12,308 nucleotides of DNA from Gammaproteobacteria bacterium UBA3532 (GTDB lineage: Bacteria > Pseudomonadota > Gammaproteobacteria > Enterobacterales > UBA3532): positions 1 through 12,308 of the forward strand of contig DFOV01000184.1 in the NCBI GenBank assembly GCA_002376965.1, given 5' to 3'. The notes under the pieces are model-generated. The model worked only from the letters and a program-made list of their open reading frames with translations. It was not told where the DNA came from and did not search any database. Made by a program: the position numbers and the translations under genes. Of the stretch, positions 1-5,731 are shown in pieces (the first letter of the stretch is position 1; each line of letters opens with the position of its first letter).

Positions 1-20
1 ATCTTTCATTTATCGCTTCT

Positions 21-119
21 GTTTGGCCTTAAATGCCGCCAATCTAGGCGCGACGAGCGCAGTTTGGTTATTCCAAATAAGCGAGGAGCAACAACGAGTG
101 GCGGCATTTAAGGCCAAAC
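21..119 (-). repeat. Hairpin unit C1 of the compound palindrome
   Basis: A perfect 20-bp stem (21-40 with 100-119) encloses a 59-nt loop. Read on the minus strand, the loop contains GAATAAC (73 down to 67) followed by CGCTC (59 down to 55). The same two words at the same spacing occur in the loop of unit C2 on the plus strand. Over 37 ungapped positions (55-91 reversed against 154-190) I count 24 identities, 15 of them within a 19-nt stretch. A smaller stem, TTTGG with CCAAA (63-67 and 73-77), lies in the loop. The stem sequence is unrelated to that of C2. Confidence 0.55.
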
Positions 120-130
120 CCGAAGGGCTG

Positions 131-219
131 GACACATTTTCCGCCCAGCTGCGTTATCAGTCACTTGTGTAGAATAACTATACCACGCTCTTTCTGCCTT
201 GCTGGACAAAAAATGTGTC
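131..219 (+). repeat. Hairpin unit C2 of the compound palindrome
   Basis: A 10-bp stem (131-140 with 210-219) encloses a loop with GAATAAC at 172-178 and CGCTC at 186-190, matching the loop of unit C1 read from the other strand. The stem arms differ from those of C1, so only the loop is shared. Both units therefore look like copies of one element in inverted orientation, each with its own complementary flanks. The resemblance is modest (about 65 percent over 37 nt), so homology is probable but not certain. Confidence 0.5.
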
Positions 220-275
220 TCAGCAGAGGCGATAAATGAAAGATAAACAGGCTCAGGGCATTCCAAAGTTTTCGT

Positions 276-304
276 TTAATTTGAAACCACTAACACGTTA
301 TACT
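276..304 (+). promoter_or_regulatory. Candidate sigma-70 promoter for glyQS
   Basis: TATACT at 299-304 differs from the -10 consensus at one base and lies 41 bp before the glyQ start. A hexamer at the right distance (17-bp spacer) is TTAATT at 276-281, a poor -35 match. A better-looking TTGAAA at 281-286 is only 12 bp from the -10, too close. Transcription would begin just after the compound palindrome. The -10 is plausible; the -35 is weak. Confidence 0.35.
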
Positions 305-345
305 AACCGCCTTCATTTTTCTATTGGCAAATCACAGCGACTATT

Positions 346-1263
346 ATGAGCAAACAATACGATGTCTCTACCTTTCAGGGGCTGATACTTGGTTTACAGC
401 AGTTCTGGGCCGAGCGCGGATGTGTGATCACCCAACCTCTGGATATGGAAGTGGGTGCAGGAACTTTTCACCCAGCCACTTTTCTTCGATCACTAGGGCC
501 AGAGCCTTGGAACGCCGCATATGTCCAACCATGCCGCCGACCTACCGATGGCCGTTACGGTGAAAACCCCAACCGCTTGCAACATTATTATCAGTTTCAG
601 GTGGCTTTAAAACCCTCCCCCGCCAATATTCAGGAACTCTATCTCGATTCGCTACGAGCCATGGGCATCGACCCAAAAGTTCACGATATTCGTTTTGTCG
701 AAGACAACTGGGAATCACCAACATTAGGTGCTTGGGGCCTAGGTTGGGAGGTGTGGCTAAACGGAATGGAAGTCACCCAGTTTACTTATTTCCAACAAGT
801 TGGCGGCCTTGAGTGTAAACCGGTTTTGGGTGAGATCACTTATGGTTTAGAGCGTATTGCTATGTATCTGCAAGGCGTCGATTCTATCTATGATCTGGTA
901 TGGACCAACGGCCCCTTCGGCAAAGTCACTTATCGCGATGTATTTCATCAAAACGAAGTTGAAATGTCGGCTTACAACTTTGAACACGCTGATACAGAAA
1001 AGCTGTTTGAACACTTTGACACCTTCGAAGCAGAGAGCCAACGGATGATTGAGCTTGGCTTAGCCCTTCCCGCCTATGAAATGGTGATAAAAGCTTCTCA
1101 CACTTTTAACCTGTTAGATGCACGTCACGCAATTTCTGTAACTGAGCGTCAACGCTTTATTTTGCGCGTTCGTTCTTTGGCTCGTGCTGTTGCCGAAGCC
1201 TATTATGCCTCTCGCGAAAATCTCGGATTCCCGATGCTAAATAATACTCAGGAGGGCAAATAA
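346..1263 (+). CDS. glyQ: Glycyl-tRNA synthetase alpha subunit
   Basis: GlyQ is the catalytic chain of the bacterial alpha2-beta2 glycyl-tRNA synthetase, which charges tRNA-Gly with glycine in the cytoplasm. The 305 residues match the usual length (about 300) and align along their whole length with the E. coli type as I remember it. Class II synthetase features are visible: a motif 2 region [20 protein letters not shown] from residue 64, the stretch GGLECKPV, and motif 3 GLER at 167-170. The start at 346 is chosen because the family begins with a short leader before TFQGLI, which here is at residues 9-14. The Shine-Dalgarno is weak, with no clear AGGAG. The stop codon TAA at 1261-1263 shares its last base with the ATG of glyS, so the two subunits are translationally coupled. 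Confidence 0.98.
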   Translation: MSKQYDVSTFQGLILGLQQFWAERGCVITQPLDMEVGAGTFHPATFLRSLGPEPWNAAYVQPCRRPTDGRYGENPNRLQHYYQFQVALKPSPANIQELYLDSLRAMGIDPKVHDIRFVEDNWESPTLGAWGLGWEVWLNGMEVTQFTYFQQVGGLECKPVLGEITYGLERIAMYLQGVDSIYDLVWTNGPFGKVTYRDVFHQNEVEMSAYNFEHADTEKLFEHFDTFEAESQRMIELGLALPAYEMVIKASHTFNLLDARHAISVTERQRFILRVRSLARAVAEAYYASRENLGFPMLNNTQEGK

Positions 1264-3341
1264 TGAGCACACAAGACTTATTGTTTGAATTAGGTACCGA
1301 AGAGTTACCACCAACCCAAATAAAAACCCTGGGTCAAAGCCTATGCGATAACGTGCAAGCTGAGCTGGAGCGCCTTAACTTAGGCTTTTCTAGTATCAAA
1401 TGGTTAGCAACGCCACGCCGCTTAGCCCTAATCATTCGCAAACTAGAAGAAAAGCAGCAAGACCGCGAAGTTGAGAAACGTGGCCCGGCATTAAAAGCAG
1501 CCTACGACGCAGATGGTAATCCAACCAAAGCCGCTGAAGGATTTGCACGATCTGTTGGAGCAACCGTCGATCAACTACAAACGATTGAGACACCAAAAGG
1601 TGCTTGGTTGTCGTTCACCGCACAAGAAGTTGGCCAAACTGTTGAGCAGCTGATCCAGGAAATCATCGATAACGCGATTAAAAAACTCCCAATTGCCAAG
1701 CCTATGCGCTGGGCAAATAACGATTATGCATTTATTCGTCCGGCCCATTGGTTAATCGTTCTTTTTGGTGAGCGTGTTTTGCCTTGCAGCTTATTCGGAT
1801 TACAAAGCAATAATATAAGCCGTGGCCACCGCTTTATGTGTGATGACGATATTGTTATCAACACCCCCGCCAGCTATGAAGAACAATTATTAAAAGAAGG
1901 GAATGTACTGGCAGATTTTGAACTGCGTCGCCAACGCATTAAGTCACAAATAGAAGACGCTGCCCGTGAAGCTGGCGGTGTTCCTGTTTCCGATGCTGCG
2001 TTGTTAGATGAAGTGACAGGTCTGGTTGAAATGCCCTACTCCATGGTCGGCACCTTTGAAGAAAAGTATCTCGATGTACCACCAGAGCCACTAATCTACA
2101 CCATGAAAGACAACCAGAAATATTTTCCGGTGGTTACACCTTCTGGCAGTTTGCTGAACAAATTTGTCTTTGTTTCGAATATTTATAGTGAGCAACCTGA
2201 AAAGGTCATCGATGGCAATGAACGTGTAGTACGACCACGTTTAGCGGATGCTGAATTTTTCTTTAATACCGACAAAAAAGTCTCGCTAGAAAGCCGTCGC
2301 GAAAGCACCAAAACCGTAGTATTCCAAACCAAACTCGGCACGCTGTTCGATAAATCTGAACGAGTTGCTGTCGTCGCACGTCATATCGCCAACGCTATCA
2401 AAGCCGATCCTAACGAAGCACAACGGGCAGGTGAACTCAGCAAATCCGATCTAATGACGGATATGGTGTTTGAGTTTACGGAAGTCCAGGGTGTGATGGG
2501 AATGCACTACGCCAAACACGATGGCGAATCGGATGCCGTCGCCAATGCATTGAATGAGCAATATTACCCGCGCTTCTCCGGCGATAAACTACCAGCCGGT
2601 GATATAGGCACGGCATTATCGCTGGCAGACAAACTCGACACCTTGGTTGGTATCTTTGGCATTGGACAAAAGCCTAAAGCCGACAAAGATCCATTTGCAT
2701 TGCGCCGTGCTGCTATTGGCGTGTTGCGCATACTGGTTGAAAAGTCTTTGGATCTGGATGTCGTTGAATTGTTGGAAACAGCCAAAGCTCAGTTCCATCC
2801 AGAACAGCTAAGCAACGCCTCGGTTATCGATGATGTGTTTGGCTTTATGCTGGCTCGCTTTAATGCCTGGTATCAGGAACAAGGTGTAGAAACATCGTTG
2901 ATTCAAGCAGTGATGGCGCGCCGCCCAAGCAAACCACTAGACTTCGATCGCAGAGTTAAAGCCGTCGCCGATTTCTATCAACTCCCCGATGCAGCAGGAC
3001 TAGCTGCAGCTAACAAGCGGGTGAGCAATATTCTGGCGAAGCAAGAACAGGACGTTATCAAGCCAGCTATTGATAACGCGTTACTCAGCGAAGAAGCGGA
3101 GAAAGTGTTGGCCGATAAAGTTGCTAGCTTGCAGCAAGAAGTCGCTCCACTTTTCGAAGAAGGAAACTATCAGCAAGCCTTACGTACCTTGTCACAAATT
3201 CGACCAGATGTTGATAGCTTCTTTGATCAAGTAATGGTGAATGCCGATGATGAAGCGGTAAAAGCCAATCGCTTAACCTTGCTTAAACAACTGCGTGATA
3301 TGTTCTTAACCGTAGCTGATATTTCGCTACTTCAGCACTGA
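1263..3341 (+). CDS. glyS: Glycyl-tRNA synthetase beta subunit
   Basis: GlyS is the beta chain of the tetrameric glycyl-tRNA synthetase and is needed for tRNA recognition and for activity together with GlyQ. Its 692 residues are close to the typical 690. The N-terminus has the signature ELGTEELPP. Further family blocks are KRGP near residue 75, MKDNQKYFPV, RPRLADAEFFFNTD, MVFEFTEVQGVMGMHYA, and DPFALRR from residue 476. The C-terminal helical part carries AANKRVSNILAK, as expected of the DALR-like anticodon-binding region. The ribosome binding site GGAGG is at 1251-1255, inside the end of glyQ, and the ATG overlaps the glyQ stop by one base. The last codons form the left half of a hairpin that continues past the stop. 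Nothing in the protein looks damaged. Confidence 0.98.
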   Translation: MSTQDLLFELGTEELPPTQIKTLGQSLCDNVQAELERLNLGFSSIKWLATPRRLALIIRKLEEKQQDREVEKRGPALKAAYDADGNPTKAAEGFARSVGATVDQLQTIETPKGAWLSFTAQEVGQTVEQLIQEIIDNAIKKLPIAKPMRWANNDYAFIRPAHWLIVLFGERVLPCSLFGLQSNNISRGHRFMCDDDIVINTPASYEEQLLKEGNVLADFELRRQRIKSQIEDAAREAGGVPVSDAALLDEVTGLVEMPYSMVGTFEEKYLDVPPEPLIYTMKDNQKYFPVVTPSGSLLNKFVFVSNIYSEQPEKVIDGNERVVRPRLADAEFFFNTDKKVSLESRRESTKTVVFQTKLGTLFDKSERVAVVARHIANAIKADPNEAQRAGELSKSDLMTDMVFEFTEVQGVMGMHYAKHDGESDAVANALNEQYYPRFSGDKLPAGDIGTALSLADKLDTLVGIFGIGQKPKADKDPFALRRAAIGVLRILVEKSLDLDVVELLETAKAQFHPEQLSNASVIDDVFGFMLARFNAWYQEQGVETSLIQAVMARRPSKPLDFDRRVKAVADFYQLPDAAGLAAANKRVSNILAKQEQDVIKPAIDNALLSEEAEKVLADKVASLQQEVAPLFEEGNYQQALRTLSQIRPDVDSFFDQVMVNADDEAVKANRLTLLKQLRDMFLTVADISLLQH

Positions 3342-3350
3342 TAGCGAAAT
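3321..3350 (+). terminator. Hairpin spanning the glyS stop codon
   Basis: ATTTCGCTA at 3321-3329 pairs perfectly with TAGCGAAAT at 3342-3350 around a 12-nt loop that contains the end of glyS and its TGA (3339-3341). No T-run follows; the left arm of long palindrome A begins at the next base. It is therefore not a standard intrinsic terminator. It may help 3'-end formation or RNA stability together with element A. The pairing is clear; the role is inferred. Confidence 0.5.
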
Positions 3351-3457
3351 GACGAGATAGAGAATCAAGTTTCAGAAAACGCCGTAAATCCATCCTTGGA
3401 GGCTCGGGCGCGGTTCCCTCCGCGCAACGTTTCTGAAACCCGATTCTCTACCCCGTC
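3351..3457 (+). repeat. Element A: long inverted repeat with a core shared with element B
   Basis: A 28-bp arm at 3351-3378 is complementary to 3430-3457 except at four positions (3355, 3357, 3367, 3368). Each of these is A opposite C on the plus strand, which becomes a U-G wobble in minus-strand RNA. The 51-bp centre contains GCTCGGGCGCGG (3402-3413) and a GCGCGG/CCGCGC mini-stem (3408-3413 with 3420-3425). The stretch 3374-3434 aligns without gaps to the reverse complement of 11695-11755 (47/61 identical). The arms away from the core are unrelated to those of element B. It fills the glyS-gmhB gap and ends 29 bp before gmhB. It may be a dispersed mobile repeat, a terminator or an RNA-processing site. 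Confidence 0.8.
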
Positions 3458-3486
3458 CTCAAGATCTCAACGTATAGGAGCTTGTT

Positions 3487-4032
3487 ATGAAAACTCATGC
3501 CAAAATGGTGATTCTTGATAGAGACGGTGTGATCAATGTCGACACTGAAGATTTCATTCGCTCCCCTGCCGATTGGATAGCTATTCCTTCTAGCCTTGAG
3601 GCCATCGCCAAGTTAAATAACGCCGGATATAAAGTGGTGATTGCAACCAATCAAAGCGGCATCGCTCGTGGTTACTTTGATGAATATGACCTTAAAGCCA
3701 TTCATCATAAAATGAAAAAAGCCATTGAAGAAGCCGGTGGCCATATCGATTTTATCGCTCACTGCCCGCACGGACCAGATGATGGTTGCACCTGCCGCAA
3801 ACCCTTGCCAGGCTTACTGGATCAAATCGAAGCGCACTATCACTGCTCGTTGGAAGACGTGCCCTTCGTTGGTGACTCTCTGCGCGACTTACAAGCTGCT
3901 GAAGCACATGGCGCCCAACCGATTTTAGTTAAAACAGGCAATGGCCTTAAAACCAAAGCCAATCCAGACTTTAATCAGCAAACCCCTACTTATGATGATC
4001 TAGCCAGTTTTGTTAGTGACTTTTTGGCATAA
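3487..4032 (+). CDS. gmhB: D-glycero-beta-D-manno-heptose-1,7-bisphosphate 7-phosphatase
   Basis: GmhB removes the 7-phosphate from heptose bisphosphate in the ADP-heptose pathway, which supplies the inner core of lipopolysaccharide. It is a cytoplasmic HAD-family enzyme. The 181 residues are near the usual length (E. coli about 190). HAD motif I is DRDGVIN at 11-17, with D11 and D13 as nucleophile and acid/base. Motif II is in the ATNQSG segment near residue 53. The zinc-binding insert that marks GmhB is present as C93, H95, C101 and C103, followed by K105. Motif IV is GDSLRD at 129-134. The ribosome binding site AGGAG (3476-3480) lies 6 bp before the ATG. No other heptose gene is in the window. 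The gene follows glyQS as in several gammaproteobacteria, separated by element A. Histidinol phosphatases of this superfamily are related, but context and the cysteine insert favour GmhB. Confidence 0.93.
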   Translation: MKTHAKMVILDRDGVINVDTEDFIRSPADWIAIPSSLEAIAKLNNAGYKVVIATNQSGIARGYFDEYDLKAIHHKMKKAIEEAGGHIDFIAHCPHGPDDGCTCRKPLPGLLDQIEAHYHCSLEDVPFVGDSLRDLQAAEAHGAQPILVKTGNGLKTKANPDFNQQTPTYDDLASFVSDFLA

Positions 4033-4062
4033 CAACCCCGTATACAATGGAACTCCCACCAT

Positions 4063-5274
4063 ATGTCTCAGCTTAAGACTACTCCAGCATCAAAGAAAAA
4101 GACTCCTAATAACTACCCAAAAACTCCACAAGAATTATTCCGCTCCCGCTGGAATGCGATAGAAAAAGCTCAGCGCTCTCTTGAGCGCAAAAAGAAAGAG
4201 AGGCAGGTTTTAGTAGAAAGGTTCAATAGCGAAATATTGCCGCTCGAACAGGAGCTGAGCCAAGCAAAATACCAACTTATTGAACACCTAATCCCTTTCT
4301 ATGGAAGAAAATCGCTTTCAGCAGCCTATAAGCAAGATTTACTCGAATGGATAGAAGAAGTAAGGGATGAACTACTCAATTCACCGTTTCGAAGCGAACT
4401 AGACATCGAAAAATTATTTTTGAAAGTACACCAAGCCATCAATGAACAAGAGCAAACGACTCAAGAAGACGTTGAGCAAGTACGCCACTCTATCAAGCAT
4501 GACTTTGGCATAGATAAAGATTTTAGCGATGAAGAAATAGAAGAGTTTATTAGTAACCCCTTCAAGTTCAAAGAATGGTTGCAGAAAAATAGCCACCAAT
4601 ATAATCAAAGAAAAGCATCAGAAGATAGCCAAGACTATAATTCGACATATCACTCTTATCAGAATGAGCAGCGAGAAGAATACGAAAGCACTGCTGGTGA
4701 ACATGAAGACTTCGACGAGGCCAGCACTAACCATCATACCATCAACAACTTATCCAAAGGGTTCATCAATCGCTGTTATAAAAAACTGGCGCATGTATTC
4801 CACCCCGACCGGGCCTCAGAAGATTTTCGCGACGAAGCACATGGGCTAATGATTAAGCTGTCGAAAGCCAAAAAAGACCAAGATGTATTTACTATTTTAA
4901 GTCTGTATCAGCACTATGTCGACGATGGAGACTTTAGTTTTTCCGATAGCGATATCAATGAACTCAATGTTCTACTGAAAGACAAGCTTCGTCAAATAGA
5001 AAGAGAAGAAGGTGAACTTCGCTGGGGAGAAGGAATTGAAGCATGGATATTCAAACGCTTTAAAGGCAGAAGTAAGAAAGCGACCAACGAACACTTTGCT
5101 GAATACGAACATGCAATCGACAAAGATATTATAGGAATGAACGAGCTAATCAGCGAAATAACATCTCTCAAAACGTTACGCCCTATACTGCAAGAGCGTA
5201 GCATGTTTAGAAACTACTATAGTATTCCGTCTGACTTTGAAGAAGCGCTAGGTGAACTATTTTCTTTCCGCTAA
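4063..5274 (+). CDS. J-domain-like protein with an internal HPD motif and N-terminal coiled coil
   Basis: This is an uncharacterised 403-residue protein, charged and apparently cytoplasmic, with no signal peptide or membrane segment. Residues about 28-75 are rich in K, E, R and L with a coiled-coil pattern. Residues about 125-165 are acidic and helical. A linker rich in S, E, H and Y follows at about 190-235. The recognisable part is CYKKLAHVFHPDR with HPD at 247-249, followed by a helix like J-domain helix III. HPD is the tripeptide with which DnaJ proteins stimulate Hsp70 ATPase. The usual helix I block before it is not apparent, so the J domain looks partial or very divergent. The C-terminal 100 residues are helical and unrecognised. 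The gene starts 30 bp after gmhB with a weak ribosome binding site and is probably cotranscribed. It converges with the Hsp70 operon, so pairing with those Hsp70s is plausible but inferred. Confidence 0.75.
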   Translation: MSQLKTTPASKKKTPNNYPKTPQELFRSRWNAIEKAQRSLERKKKERQVLVERFNSEILPLEQELSQAKYQLIEHLIPFYGRKSLSAAYKQDLLEWIEEVRDELLNSPFRSELDIEKLFLKVHQAINEQEQTTQEDVEQVRHSIKHDFGIDKDFSDEEIEEFISNPFKFKEWLQKNSHQYNQRKASEDSQDYNSTYHSYQNEQREEYESTAGEHEDFDEASTNHHTINNLSKGFINRCYKKLAHVFHPDRASEDFRDEAHGLMIKLSKAKKDQDVFTILSLYQHYVDDGDFSFSDSDINELNVLLKDKLRQIEREEGELRWGEGIEAWIFKRFKGRSKKATNEHFAEYEHAIDKDIIGMNELISEITSLKTLRPILQERSMFRNYYSIPSDFEEALGELFSFR

Positions 5275-5278
5275 GTAG

Positions 5279-5731
5279 CTAATCCATTCGCCTCAATTGA
5301 CCAGCGATAAAGCCAGACAACCAGTTCACCTGCTCCATAATTAGCTTATATTGTGAATCAGCGGTAATCCCGCCGCGCTGGATCATAGCAGCGCTTTGAA
5401 CGGTGAATTCGCGCAATGAAGTTACTAGCGCCTGTTCGCCACGCGGATCAGGATTGTTGCGCATCAGTAGCCATTGGTCATTTATTTTGGCGATTAACTG
5501 CTGATTTTCCCGAATCATACCCACCAGCTTCTGCTTTTTGGGGTGGTAGCCCCATGTGTGAATATAGCCGTTATAGCCTTGCTGGATTTGACCAATACGC
5601 AGATCCCAAGCTGATTGGATTACTCCTAACGCTGCTGGCCGTTGGTAACCCTGCTGCGACGCGCAACCAGCGACAGCCAATAGCAACAGACTTATCCATA
5701 ACAAATTTCTAAAACAGCTTAGGTTACACAT
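5279..5731 (-). CDS. Small predicted lipoprotein at the end of the Hsp70 operon
   Basis: The protein has 150 residues and no family that I recognise. The N-terminus is a signal peptide: R8, a hydrophobic run LLWISLLLLAV at 10-20, then the lipobox VAGC with the lipidated cysteine at 23. Residue 24 is Ala rather than Asp, which by the Lol rule favours the outer membrane. The mature part (about 128 residues) is polar and probably helical, with aromatic stretches such as YNGYIHTWGYHP, and lacks further Cys pairs. The ATG overlaps the last 8 bases of the upstream 895-residue Hsp70-like gene, which suggests translational coupling. There is little Shine-Dalgarno of its own. A lipoprotein linked to cytoplasmic Hsp70-like proteins is unexpected. 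It ends 4 bp from the convergent J-like gene, with no obvious terminator between them. Confidence 0.72.
   Translation of the reverse strand: MCNLSCFRNLLWISLLLLAVAGCASQQGYQRPAALGVIQSAWDLRIGQIQQGYNGYIHTWGYHPKKQKLVGMIRENQQLIAKINDQWLLMRNNPDPRGEQALVTSLREFTVQSAAMIQRGGITADSQYKLIMEQVNWLSGFIAGQLRRMD

Larger units (their letters stand above)
1..244. repeat. Compound long palindrome with a closing stem and two internal hairpin units
   Basis: No gene is visible here. Bases 1-21 are complementary to 224-244 with one mismatch (T17 against G228, a G-U wobble on the plus strand). Inside this closing stem lie a perfect 20-bp inverted repeat (21-40 with 100-119) and a 10-bp one (131-140 with 210-219). The whole can fold as a three-way junction. 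The left arm begins at base 1, so the element may extend beyond the window. No transposase or clear target-site duplication accompanies it. It could be a non-autonomous mobile element, a terminator complex of the preceding gene, or a structured RNA. The pairing is directly visible; any function is unknown. Confidence 0.8.

Noticed and set aside
1..244. Terminal inverted repeats of an insertion sequence
   Set aside because: No transposase frame lies between the arms, no direct target duplication is visible, and the inner part consists of further hairpins.
1..345. A T-box or glycine riboswitch leader in front of glyQS
   Set aside because: The structure is a long palindrome with near-perfect arms and I see no T-box or glycine-aptamer conserved sequence. 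T-boxes are also not expected in gammaproteobacteria, and the candidate promoter lies downstream of the palindrome.
324..563. Alternative reading frame starting before glyQ
   Set aside because: It overlaps the strongly conserved N-terminus of GlyQ in another frame and has composition typical of a shadow frame.
3351..3457. Simple Rho-independent terminator
   Set aside because: The arms are far longer than a usual terminator stem, the loop is 51 nt with a conserved core, and no T-run follows on either strand.
4018..4048. Separate promoter for the J-like gene (TATACA at 4041-4046)
   Set aside because: The -10-like hexamer is only 16 bp before the ATG and no acceptable -35 lies at the right distance inside the gmhB end.
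5416..5712. 98-residue plus-strand reading frame opposite the lipoprotein
   Set aside because: The minus-strand frame has a clear signal peptide, lipobox and operon overlap; the plus-strand frame shows none of these.
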